A DNA stretch of 6,911 nucleotides from JAXGTD01 sp040775095 (GTDB lineage Bacteria; Pseudomonadota; Gammaproteobacteria; Chromatiales; Chromatiaceae): NCBI GenBank assembly GCA_040775095.1, contig JAXGTD010000175.1:1-6911 (forward strand), read 5' to 3'. Under the pieces are notes generated by a model. The model did no database searches and was not told the origin of the DNA. It worked only from the letters and a program-made list of their open reading frames with translations. The translations under genes and the position numbers were made by a program. Positions 1-6,373 of the stretch are shown here, piece after piece; the first letter of the stretch is position 1, and each line of letters begins with the position of its first letter.

Positions 1-120
1 ACCGAATTGCGCAACGCCCTTTCACCGCACGACCACTTTCTGTAAGGTTACGGCCCGATTTCACCGCTGCATGATCGCATTCCCAAGCACGGGTTGCCAG
101 CGCACATCTCGACCAATCAC

Positions 121-126
121 AGGTAA
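121..126 (+). promoter_or_regulatory. Ribosome binding site of fabI
   Basis: AGGTAA sits 7 nt before the ATG at 134 and decides the start against the in-frame ATG at 71. I found no convincing sigma-70 promoter in bases 1-133, so transcription may begin outside the window or from a weak promoter. Confidence 0.6.
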
Positions 127-133
127 CGACACC

Positions 134-910
134 ATGGGATTTCTGCACGACAAGCGATTCTTGATCACCGGCGTGGCAAGCAACCGTTCCATCGCCTGGG
201 GCGTGGCGCAGGCCATGCATCGCGAGGGCGCGGAGCTCGCCTTCAGCTATCAGGGTGACAAACTAAGGGGGCGGGTCGAGGAGCTCGCCGCCAAGTGCGG
301 CTCCGGGATCGTGCTGCCACTGGATGTCGCCAGCGATGACCAGATCGCCGCGTGCTTCGAGTCGCTGGGGGCGCACTGGAACGGGCTCGACGGCATCGTC
401 CACGCCATCGCCTTCGCGCCACGCGAGCAATTGGAGGGCAGCTACATCGATGCCGTTACCCGGGAGGGTTTCGCCACCGCGCATGACATCAGCTCTTACA
501 GTCTGGCCGCCCTGGCCAAGGCGAGCCGGGCGATGATGGCCGGGCGCAACGGCGCGCTGGTGACGATGAGCTACCTCGGGGCGGTGCGCGCGGTGCCGAA
601 CTACAACGTCATGGGTGTCGCCAAGGCCAGCCTGGAGGCCAACGTCCGCTATCTGGCCGCGGCCCTTGGCCCCGAGGGCACGCGCGTCAACGCGGTCTCG
701 GCTGGCCCGATCCGCACCCTGGCCGCGGCCGGGATCTCCGACTTCCGCTCGATGCTGAAACAGGTGGAGGAACGCACGCCGCTGCGTCGCAATGTCACCA
801 TCGAAGAGGTCGGCAACGCGGCCGCGTTCCTGTGCTCGGAACTGGCATCCGGCATCACCGGAGACGTGCTCTATGTCGACACCGGGTACCACATCCTCGG
901 GCTAGGGTGA
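134..910 (+). CDS. fabI: Enoyl-[acyl-carrier-protein] reductase (NADH), FabI
   Basis: FabI performs the last step of each fatty-acid elongation cycle, reducing trans-2-enoyl-ACP to acyl-ACP with NADH in the cytoplasm. The 258-residue product is collinear with E. coli FabI (262 aa) nearly end to end. Visible features are the divergent SDR nucleotide motif TGVASNRSIA (residues 12-21), the AHDISSYS segment (116-123), the active-site stretch SYLGAVRAVPNYNVMGVAKA with Tyr147, Tyr157 and Lys164 (the FabI Tyr-x6-Lys pair), and SAGPIRTLAA (189-198). The ATG at 134 is preferred over an in-frame ATG at 71 because the protein then begins MGFL as in the family, and AGGTAA at 121-126 lies 7 nt upstream. 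Residue 93 is Ala where E. coli has Gly93, a known diazaborine/triclosan resistance site. The C-terminus ends soon after VDTGYHI, a little shorter than in E. coli. The gene converges on ppiD. Identity is near certain from motif-level recall; no search was run. Confidence 0.97.
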   Translation: MGFLHDKRFLITGVASNRSIAWGVAQAMHREGAELAFSYQGDKLRGRVEELAAKCGSGIVLPLDVASDDQIAACFESLGAHWNGLDGIVHAIAFAPREQLEGSYIDAVTREGFATAHDISSYSLAALAKASRAMMAGRNGALVTMSYLGAVRAVPNYNVMGVAKASLEANVRYLAAALGPEGTRVNAVSAGPIRTLAAAGISDFRSMLKQVEERTPLRRNVTIEEVGNAAAFLCSELASGITGDVLYVDTGYHILGLG

Positions 911-911
911 A

Positions 912-964
912 CCCGGCCCGACGGCGATACCACGGCGGGAAGCCCCGCGGGTGTCGCGGCCGGG
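912..964. repeat. Imperfect inverted repeat between convergent fabI and ppiD
   Basis: The 62-bp spacer between the two stop codons holds arms 912-922 and 953-964. They pair over 7 bp (CCCGGCC/GGCCGGG) plus 4 bp (CGAC/GTCG) with one bulged base. A small inner hairpin lies at 935-939/944-948. There is no T-run on either side, so a rho-independent terminator is not supported. It could still help separate convergent transcripts, or simply reflect high GC. Confidence 0.35.
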
Positions 965-972
965 AAGCGACC

Positions 973-2898
973 TCAGCCTTCGCTATCGTCCGCCGCCGGA
1001 AGCTGGCGGATGATATTCGCGTGGGCCTCCATTTCCAGCAGCAGCTGCGAATACTCAGAACGCGCCAGGGCATCGGCGATGCTCCGGCTCTCGCTCTGCC
1101 GAGCCGCCGCATCGAGCGTCGATGCGTCCCCATCCTCAACCCTCGTCACGGCAACGACTACCGCGTCGCCGTTGTCCGCGGCCGCGCTGCCGAAGCTCGC
1201 CCCGGCGTCTGTCGGGCGTGGCAACGAGAACGCGAGGGTCGATACCGCCGGCGGAATCCCCGGGGCGGCTCGACCAACCAGGCCGGGTGTCTCGACCGTC
1301 GACTCCCCGGCGACCACTGACAGCGCCTCGCCCTGCTCCAGGCGGTTCACCATGGCATCGGCCGCCGCGAGCACCGCCACCGCGGCGTCGCGCTCGCGTA
1401 TGGCCTTGACGATCTCTTCGCGCACCTCATCGAGCGGGCGGACCGATGGTTCCCGATGCTCCTCGACGCGCAGGACGACCGCCTGCAGCCCATCGCGTTC
1501 GGGCTCGATCACCTCGCTGTTGTTGCCCGCGACCAGCACGTCCTCGGCAAACGCGGCACCGACGAGGCGCGGATTCGAGAAAAGGCCCTCCCCGCCGGAG
1601 CGGTCGAACCAGCCGGTCGTCTGGATCTTGAGATCCAGGGCTTCCGCGGCCGGGACGAGGCTGTCCGGGGATTCGTAGGTCAGATTGGCCAAGCGTTCAG
1701 CCATGTCGAAGAACGCCCCCTCCGACTGCCCCGAGCCAAGCTCTTTCGCCAGTTGATCGCGTACCGCCTCGAATGGCTTTGTTTCGCCCCCTTCGATCGC
1801 GGTGACTTCAATCAGGTGATAACCGAAGCGGCTGCGTACCGGCTCGCTCAATTCATCCTTGGGGAGGTCGAACGCGGCCTGCTCAAAGGCGGGATCCATC
1901 ATGCCTCGCTCCACGACGCCGAGATCGCCCCCGTGGCTAGCGCTGACCGTGTCCTGCGAGACCTCGGCGGCAACGTCCGCGAACGACTCTCCCGCCAGGA
2001 TCCGCTCACGGGCGGCGACCAGCGCGGTCTTGGCCGCCTCCGCGGTCGACTCATCGGCGTCCGCGGGAACGCTCAGCAGAATATGCCGAATCGTCCGGCG
2101 CTCCGGCTCCCGGAAGGAATCAAGCCGACTCTCGTAGACCTCGCGCAAACGCGCCTCGTCGACCTCGCCCGTGGTCGGCAAAGCCTTGGCATCGAGCACC
2201 AGGTACGCCACGCGTACCTGCTCCGGCGTCTGGAATCGTGCCTGGTTCTCATCGTAGAACGCCTGGATCGCATCCTCGGATGGGACCTGGCTTGGCGCAA
2301 AGGCCTCGCGCGACAGACGCACGAAGCTCAACTCGCGTTGCTGGCGCATCAACCGCGCCGCGGCGTCCACCTCACCCGGCGCCACGAGCTCGGTGCCAAA
2401 CACCGCCCGGCGGAGCTGCGTGCTGACCAGGCGGCGACGCAACTGCTCCTCGTAGGCGGCCGGGGTCAGACCCTGCAGTTCCAACACCCGCTCGTAGGTA
2501 GCCTTATCGAACGCCCCATTGTTCTGAAAGGCCGGCTCACTGAGGATTGCCGCGCGCAGGGCCGCGTCGGCCACACGCAGCCCCATGCCTTGCGACACCT
2601 CCAGCAGCAGGGCATCGGTAATCATCTGCTCGAGCACCTGTTCACGCAGGCGCTGGCCCCCAAACAGCGCCGGATCGTAGGCGGCGCCCAGGCGCTCACG
2701 CAGATCCATGCGGGTGCGCTGAACCGCCTGCTCGAACTGCCGATCGGTGATCTCAATCCCGTCGACCTCGGCAACGACCGGCGCCGAACCGACGCCAAGG
2801 TAGGACTGGATTCCCCAAAGGGCGAATGGGATGCTGATCAGGATGACGATTGCCCATGCCACCCAGCCCTGTGCGCGTTCTCTGATCTCCTGCAACAT
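973..2898 (-). CDS. ppiD: Periplasmic membrane-anchored chaperone / parvulin-type peptidyl-prolyl isomerase PpiD
   Basis: PpiD is an inner-membrane-anchored periplasmic chaperone that meets proteins leaving the SecYEG translocon. The 641-residue product (E. coli PpiD is 623) begins MLQEIRERAQGW, like other proteobacterial homologues. It has one transmembrane helix at about residues 12-30, a SurA-like N-terminal chaperone region (about 36-225, including VDGIEITDRQFEQA), a parvulin domain at about 267-367, and a long C-terminal chaperone region. The parvulin domain shows RHILLS (His272), SHGGDLG (322-327) and FGYHLIEV (His361). E. coli PpiD has lost much of this motif set, so this domain may be active. 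The ATG at 2898 is chosen because it matches the family N-terminus. An in-frame TTG at 2943 would start inside the upstream terminator. No good Shine-Dalgarno precedes 2898, only GGAT about 7 nt upstream. The gene follows hupB and the tRNAs in the same direction but behind a strong terminator, so it probably has its own promoter or depends on read-through. Confidence 0.93.
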   Translation of the reverse strand: MLQEIRERAQGWVAWAIVILISIPFALWGIQSYLGVGSAPVVAEVDGIEITDRQFEQAVQRTRMDLRERLGAAYDPALFGGQRLREQVLEQMITDALLLEVSQGMGLRVADAALRAAILSEPAFQNNGAFDKATYERVLELQGLTPAAYEEQLRRRLVSTQLRRAVFGTELVAPGEVDAAARLMRQQRELSFVRLSREAFAPSQVPSEDAIQAFYDENQARFQTPEQVRVAYLVLDAKALPTTGEVDEARLREVYESRLDSFREPERRTIRHILLSVPADADESTAEAAKTALVAARERILAGESFADVAAEVSQDTVSASHGGDLGVVERGMMDPAFEQAAFDLPKDELSEPVRSRFGYHLIEVTAIEGGETKPFEAVRDQLAKELGSGQSEGAFFDMAERLANLTYESPDSLVPAAEALDLKIQTTGWFDRSGGEGLFSNPRLVGAAFAEDVLVAGNNSEVIEPERDGLQAVVLRVEEHREPSVRPLDEVREEIVKAIRERDAAVAVLAAADAMVNRLEQGEALSVVAGESTVETPGLVGRAAPGIPPAVSTLAFSLPRPTDAGASFGSAAADNGDAVVVAVTRVEDGDASTLDAAARQSESRSIADALARSEYSQLLLEMEAHANIIRQLPAADDSEG

Positions 2899-2941
2899 GG
2901 CGATGATCCGGTGCTTGTATTGGTATCGGGGGTGATAAAAC

Positions 2942-2970
2942 AAAAAAGGGGTACCCGAAACGGGTACCCC
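2942..2970 (-). terminator. Intrinsic terminator after tRNA-Asp
   Basis: A perfect 10-bp stem (2948-2957 with 2961-2970, GGGGTACCCG/CGGGTACCCC) closes a 3-nt loop and is followed on the minus strand by six T residues (2947-2942). This is a textbook rho-independent terminator. It lies 14 nt after the CCA end of tRNA-Asp, so it ends the tRNA transcript and any hupB read-through. It leaves only 43 nt before the ppiD start codon. Confidence 0.93.
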
Positions 2971-2984
2971 GAATATTTCAAAGA

Positions 2985-3061
2985 TGGCGGAGTGGACGGG
3001 ACTCGAACCCGCGACCCCCGGCGTGACAGGCCGGTATTCTAACCAACTGAACTACCACTCC
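2985..3061 (-). tRNA. tRNA-Asp (anticodon GTC)
   Basis: The 77-nt minus-strand sequence folds into a full cloverleaf: acceptor GGAGTGG/CCACTCC, anticodon stem CCGGC/GCCGG, loop CTGTCAC with GTC at 3025-3027, and a T arm with TTCGAGT. CCA is encoded at 2985-2987. It closely resembles E. coli tRNA-Asp, differing mainly by paired changes in stems. It lies 8 nt downstream of tRNA-Val, so the two are processed from one precursor ending at the 2942-2970 terminator. Confidence 0.98.
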
Positions 3062-3069
3062 TGAATAAC

Positions 3070-3145
3070 TGGTGGGTGCTGCAGGGATCGAACCTGCGAC
3101 CCTCGCCTTGTAAGGGCGATGCTCTCCCAGCTGAGCTAAGCACCC
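3070..3145 (-). tRNA. tRNA-Val (anticodon TAC)
   Basis: The 76-nt minus-strand sequence forms a cloverleaf with acceptor GGGTGCT/AGCACCC, D arm GCTC/GAGC, anticodon stem TCGCC/GGCGA, loop CTTACAA with TAC at 3110-3112, and T stem GCAGG/CCTGC. CCA is encoded at 3070-3072. It is close to E. coli tRNA-Val(TAC). Its 5' end is 32 nt after the hupB stop, with no terminator between them, so it can be co-transcribed with hupB or start from the candidate promoter at 3180-3209. Confidence 0.98.
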
Positions 3146-3177
3146 GCCGCTCAAGTCAACTCGGTCGGGACAAGCGA

Positions 3178-3450
3178 CTATTGTATCGCGTCCTTCAGGG
3201 CTTTGCCAGACTTAAACGCGGGTGATTTTGACGCGGCGATCTGAATGGCCGCCCCGGTCTGCGGATTGCGCCCCGTCCGGGCCGCCCGCTCCTTGACCGA
3301 AAAGGTACCAAAACCGATGATCGAGACGGTCTCCTTCTTCTTCAGCGCAACGGCAACGGAATCCGTCAACGCGTCGAGCGCGCGCGCGGCCGCGGATTTC
3401 GATATATCCGCCGCCTCCGCCATCGCGTCGATTAGGTCCGATTTATTCAT
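3178..3450 (-). CDS. hupB: DNA-binding protein HU-beta
   Basis: HU is a small dimeric nucleoid protein that binds and bends DNA without strong sequence preference. The 90-residue length is typical. It starts MNKSDLIDAMAEAADISK, has the helix-turn-helix dimer body (1-45), the GFGTF turn (46-50), and the DNA-gripping arm RTGRNPQTG (58-66) with intercalating Pro63. It ends in a Lys-rich C-terminal helix. The ATG at 3450 is preferred over an upstream in-frame start because the family N-terminus begins there and a purine-rich Shine-Dalgarno ends just before it. It lies directly downstream of lon, the conserved gammaproteobacterial order, which favours hupB over hupA. In E. coli, HU-beta is a Lon substrate. 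A strong sigma-70-type promoter lies about 100 nt upstream. Confidence 0.96.
   Translation of the reverse strand: MNKSDLIDAMAEAADISKSAAARALDALTDSVAVALKKKETVSIIGFGTFSVKERAARTGRNPQTGAAIQIAASKSPAFKSGKALKDAIQ
3180..3209 (-). promoter_or_regulatory. Candidate promoter for the tRNA-Val/tRNA-Asp pair
   Basis: On the minus strand CTGGCA (3209-3204, 4/6 to TTGACA) lies 18 nt from TACAAT (3185-3180, 5/6 to TATAAT). The -10 box covers the last hupB codons and the first base of its stop codon. A start near 3173 would give a leader of about 28 nt before tRNA-Val. The match is moderate and lies in coding sequence, so chance is possible. It would separate tRNA supply from hupB transcription. Confidence 0.35.
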
Positions 3451-3451
3451 T

Positions 3452-3463
3452 CTCCCCCCCTCT
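3452..3463 (-). promoter_or_regulatory. Ribosome binding site of hupB with a G7 run
   Basis: On the minus strand AGAGGGGGGGAG lies immediately before the hupB ATG. The 5' AGAGG has roughly the usual spacing; the seven G residues (3460-3454) offer several pairing registers with the 16S tail. This supports the ATG at 3450. Confidence 0.7.
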
Positions 3464-3487
3464 TGCATGTGTATGGGAACGGACCGA

Positions 3488-3504
3488 CAACGGCGACCCC
3501 GTTG
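3488..3504 (-). repeat. Small hairpin in the hupB leader
   Basis: Arms 3488-3493 and 3499-3504 (CAACGG/CCGTTG) pair over 6 bp around a 5-nt loop. An outer GGAC/GTCC pairing (3481-3484 with 3510-3513) could extend it across internal loops. It lies in the predicted 5' leader of the hupB mRNA. Function is unknown and it may be chance in GC-rich sequence. Confidence 0.3.
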
Positions 3505-3553
3505 GGCGAGTCCGACATCCAGATCCTGCGCATGGCCACCCCGAGCGCCTGTC

Positions 3554-3582
3554 ATTTTGTCGACACGCCTTTGCACTGTCAA
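3554..3582 (-). promoter_or_regulatory. Predicted sigma-70 promoter of hupB
   Basis: On the minus strand a perfect -35 TTGACA (3582-3577) is separated by exactly 17 nt from CAAAAT (3559-3554, 4/6 to TATAAT). The start would be near 3547, giving a leader of about 97 nt. This is the best promoter in the window and suits a highly expressed nucleoid protein. Confidence 0.75.
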
Positions 3583-3588
3583 GGCGTG
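3564..3588. promoter_or_regulatory. Inverted repeat over the hupB -35 box (candidate operator)
   Basis: Perfect 8-bp arms CACGCCTT (3564-3571) and AAGGCGTG (3581-3588) are separated by 9 nt and straddle the -35 hexamer and upstream spacer. Symmetry and placement suit a dimeric regulator. I do not recognise the motif, and I see no second copy upstream of the other genes. Confidence 0.4.
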
Positions 3589-3802
3589 ATATCAGCCTGC
3601 AGACGGCCTTTAACGCGCCATTCGCGGGAGGTAGCATGCCTGTTTCCCGGCTGGCCACTCGGTCGACACAACGCGGCTGGACCGCCGTCCACGAGCCGAC
3701 TTCAGCAGGGTCAGACGCGTTTGGACAGGGTCGAGATGGTTTCGATGGGGGTCGCCATGGCCAGGTCAACACCGCCGCTTGCGCAACGGGCCAGCGCCGA
3801 CC

Positions 3803-6262
3803 TCAATGGTGTGTCCGCAATCCGGGGCGCCGCTTTTTTTTTGCTTCCGTCGAGGGGGGTGCCTCCGCGGCCGGCTTCTCATCGGACTCGCTGACCTTCT
3901 CGGCGCAACCGCTCGGTCGCTCGACCAGCGCGAGGTCGAGCACCTCGTCGATCCACCGAACCGGCCGAATATCCAGATGCTGTTTGATGTTCTTCGGGAT
4001 TTCCACAAGATCGCGCTCATTCTCATGCGGGATCAGCACCATCTCGATGCCACCGCGGTGGGCCGCAAGCAGCTTCTCCTTCAGACCGCCGATTGGCAGC
4101 ACTTCCCCGCGCAACGTGATCTCACCGGTCATCGCGACATTGGACCGGACCGCGATGCCGGTGAGCGACGACACAAGCGCGGTACACATCGCGACCCCAG
4201 CGCTGGGTCCGTCCTTCGGGGTGGCCCCCTCCGGGACATGCACATGAAGGTCGTGCTTCTGATGGAAATCCGGATCGATGCCAAGCCCCTCGGCCCGACT
4301 GCGCACGACCGTCAACGCCGCCTGGATGGATTCCTGCATCACGTCGCCGAGTTGTCCGGTATAGGTGAACTTCCCCTTGCCGGGCACGAGGGCGGACTCG
4401 ATGCGCAACAGCTCCCCGCCAACCTCGGTCCAGGCCAGCCCGGTGACCTGACCGACCTGATCACGCTCGTCGGCCCGTCCAAACCGGAAACGTTGCACCC
4501 CGAGGTACTTTTCCAGCATCCGCGGGGTCACCACGAGGGTCTGATCCCGCTTTTTCAACAACACCTCCTTCACCACCTTGCGGCAGATCTTGGAGATCTC
4601 GCGCTCCAGATTGCGAACGCCAGCCTCACGGGTGTAATAGCGCACGATGTCGCGCACCGTGGACTCGCGAATCGACAGCTCACCCTCCTTGAGGCCGTTG
4701 TTTCGCATCTGCTTCGGGATCAGGTAGCGCTCGGCGATATGCGCCTTCTCGTCCTCGGTGTATCCGGCCAGACGGATGACCTCCATGCGATCGAGCAGCG
4801 CCGGGGGGATGTTCAGCGTATTCGCGGTGCCGACGAACATGACCTCTGAGAGATCGAAGTCGACCTCCAGGTAGTGATCGTTGAAGGTGTGGTTCTGCTC
4901 GGGATCGAGCACCTCGAGCAACGCCGAGGCCGGATCGCCGCGGAAGTCCATCGCCATCTTGTCGATCTCGTCGAGCAGGAAGAAGGCGTTGCGCGAGCCG
5001 GCCTTGGACAGATTCTGGATGATCTTGCCGGGTAGTGCACCGATGTAGGTGCGGCGATGACCTCGAATCTCGGCCTCGTCGCGCACTCCCCCGAGCGACA
5101 TGCGCACGAACTTCCGATTCGTTGCCCTGGCAATGGACTGCCCGAGCGATGTCTTCCCGACGCCGGGCGGGCCGACCAGGCAGAGGATCGGCCCCTTGAG
5201 CTTACGCACGCGCTGCTGAACCGCGAGATATTCGACAATCCGCTCCTTGACCTTCTCCAGCCCATAGTGATCGGCGTCGAGCACCTGCTCGGCGACACGG
5301 ATGTCGTTGCGGATACGCGTGCGTTTCTTCCACGGCACCGAGACGAGGGTGTCGATGTAATTGCGTACCACCGTGGCCTCTGCGGACATGGGAGACATGA
5401 GCTTGAGCTTGTTCAATTCCCCGACCGCCTTGTCCTTGGCCTCTTTCGGCATCCCCGCCTGCTCGATTCGTCGACCGAGATCCTCGAGCTCGTTTGGCGC
5501 ATCCTCGAGCTCACCGAGCTCCTTCTGAATGGCCTTCATCTGCTCGTTGAGGTAATACTCGCGCTGGTTCTTCTCCATCTGGCGCTTCACACGGCCGCGG
5601 ATGCGCTTTTCCATCTGCAGGATGTCGTTCTCCGACTCCATCAGCCCCATCAGATGCTCGAGGCGCGCCTGCACGTCGATCATCTCGAGCACCCGCTGCT
5701 TCTCGTCGAGCTTCAGCGACATGTGCGCCGCCATCGTATCGGCGAGGCGGCCCGCCTCATCGATGCTCGACAGCGAGGTCAACACCTCCGGTGGGACCTT
5801 CTTGTTGAGCTTCACGTACTGGTCGAATAACGAGACCGCCGAGCGCATCAGCACCTCCTGCTCGCGCTCGTCGGCCTCCAACGTCTCCGTGAGGGGATTG
5901 ATCACCGCGGTGAAGGCATCCTGCGAGGCGGCGAACGAGCGCGCCTGTGCTCGCTGCTGCCCTTCAACAAGCACCTTGACCGTGCCGTCGGGCAGCTTGA
6001 GCAATTGCAGGATGTTGGCGAGCGTGCCGATCGTATGCAGGTCTTTGATCGCCGGGTCGTCCACGTCGGCATTCTTCTGCGCGATGAGCAAGATCTGCTT
6101 GTCGCTGCCCATCGCCGCATCCAAGGCCTTGATCGACTTCTCGCGGCCAACGAACAACGGGATCACCATGTGCGGATAGACCACGACATCGCGCAGCGGA
6201 AGCACCGGCACCTCGTGGGAACCTTGCATTACCTGCTTTGAATCAGGATCGCTCTTGGCCAT
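3803..6262 (-). CDS. lon: ATP-dependent serine protease Lon (endopeptidase La)
   Basis: Lon is a cytoplasmic hexameric AAA+ protease that unfolds and degrades damaged and regulatory proteins. The 819-residue product has the LonA order: N-domain (from VPVLPLRDVVVYPHM, residues 18-32), coiled-coil region around 190-260, AAA+ module, then protease domain. Walker A is GPPGVGKTS (364-372, Lys370) and Walker B FFLLDEIDK (427-435, Asp431/Glu432). Arg492 in LLDRME and Arg550 in GVRNLER match the arginine finger and sensor 2. The catalytic dyad is Ser687 in PKDGPSAG and Lys730 in GGLKEK. The ATG at 6262 is supported by GGAG 8 nt upstream. The enzyme is about 35 residues longer than E. coli Lon (784): a few extra residues at the N-terminus, the rest a charged C-terminal tail from about 785 ending in KKKRRPGLRTHH. 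That tail is encoded across an A9 run (3842-3834). It lies between clpX and hupB, the conserved order. Confidence 0.98.
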   Translation of the reverse strand: MAKSDPDSKQVMQGSHEVPVLPLRDVVVYPHMVIPLFVGREKSIKALDAAMGSDKQILLIAQKNADVDDPAIKDLHTIGTLANILQLLKLPDGTVKVLVEGQQRAQARSFAASQDAFTAVINPLTETLEADEREQEVLMRSAVSLFDQYVKLNKKVPPEVLTSLSSIDEAGRLADTMAAHMSLKLDEKQRVLEMIDVQARLEHLMGLMESENDILQMEKRIRGRVKRQMEKNQREYYLNEQMKAIQKELGELEDAPNELEDLGRRIEQAGMPKEAKDKAVGELNKLKLMSPMSAEATVVRNYIDTLVSVPWKKRTRIRNDIRVAEQVLDADHYGLEKVKERIVEYLAVQQRVRKLKGPILCLVGPPGVGKTSLGQSIARATNRKFVRMSLGGVRDEAEIRGHRRTYIGALPGKIIQNLSKAGSRNAFFLLDEIDKMAMDFRGDPASALLEVLDPEQNHTFNDHYLEVDFDLSEVMFVGTANTLNIPPALLDRMEVIRLAGYTEDEKAHIAERYLIPKQMRNNGLKEGELSIRESTVRDIVRYYTREAGVRNLEREISKICRKVVKEVLLKKRDQTLVVTPRMLEKYLGVQRFRFGRADERDQVGQVTGLAWTEVGGELLRIESALVPGKGKFTYTGQLGDVMQESIQAALTVVRSRAEGLGIDPDFHQKHDLHVHVPEGATPKDGPSAGVAMCTALVSSLTGIAVRSNVAMTGEITLRGEVLPIGGLKEKLLAAHRGGIEMVLIPHENERDLVEIPKNIKQHLDIRPVRWIDEVLDLALVERPSGCAEKVSESDEKPAAEAPPSTEAKKKRRPGLRTHH
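3834..3842 (-). repeat. A9 homopolymer near the 3' end of lon
   Basis: Nine consecutive A residues on the coding strand encode the Lys cluster of the Lon tail. Slippage by one base would move translation to stops at about 3766 (one A fewer) or 3711 (one A more), replacing the last 10 or so residues without touching the catalytic domains. A sequencing length error here is also a possibility. Confidence 0.6.
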
Positions 6263-6270
6263 TGGCTTTG

Positions 6271-6274
6271 CTCC
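6271..6274 (-). promoter_or_regulatory. Ribosome binding site of lon
   Basis: GGAG on the minus strand lies 8 nt before the ATG at 6262 and supports that start. Confidence 0.7.
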
Positions 6275-6373
6275 ATGTAGACGCCCACCGGCATGGCTGC
6301 CAACGCTCGCGGCAGGGGCGGTAGGGGTCGGGCGGATGGAAAATGAATACGGTGCGTCGTGCGACTGAGGCAG

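Larger units (their letters stand above)
3451..3802. other. lon-hupB intergenic region (352 bp)
   Basis: This spacer holds no convincing gene; the open frames across it resemble no family I know. It contains the hupB promoter (3554-3582), an inverted repeat over the -35 box (3564-3588), a roughly 97-nt hupB leader with a small hairpin (3488-3504), and the hupB ribosome binding site. No hairpin with a T-run follows the lon stop at 3803, so some lon transcripts may read into hupB. Bases 3600-3802 show nothing I can name. Confidence 0.6.

Noticed and set aside
1..45. Open frame 1 ending in TAA at 43-45, possibly the tail of an upstream gene
   Set aside because: Only 14 codons are visible (ending PHDHFL) and they match no family end I recognise; chance openness is as likely.
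71..133. N-terminal extension of fabI from the ATG at 71
   Set aside because: The extra 21 residues are not part of the FabI family, whose members begin MGFL, and the ribosome binding site at 121-126 serves the ATG at 134.
1456..3042. Long 528-codon plus-strand open frame opposite ppiD
   Set aside because: It is antisense to a well-supported ppiD, runs through the terminator and tRNA-Asp, and has no recognisable domain; long antisense frames are expected in GC-rich coding DNA.
2985..3145. tRNA pair as an attachment site of a genomic island
   Set aside because: No integrase, no direct repeat of a tRNA 3' end and no change of composition is present in the window.
3443..3772. Minus-strand open frame of 109 codons between lon and hupB
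   Set aside because: It overlaps the hupB promoter, leader and start, has no ribosome binding site I can see and no recognisable sequence.
3821..3842. GC-rich sequence followed by T9 on the plus strand, resembling a plus-strand terminator
   Set aside because: The GC part is a short GGCGCC palindrome without a proper loop, no plus-strand gene precedes it, and the T9 is explained as Lys codons of lon.
3779..4849. Plus-strand open frame of 356 codons opposite lon, and similar ones at 5057-5830
   Set aside because: These are antisense shadows of the lon codon pattern; the residues mirror Lon and show no independent motif.
6229..6294. Small upstream open frame (MPVGVYMEQSQ...) overlapping the lon start in another frame
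   Set aside because: There is no ribosome binding site before its ATG, and overlap by chance is expected in a stop-poor leader.
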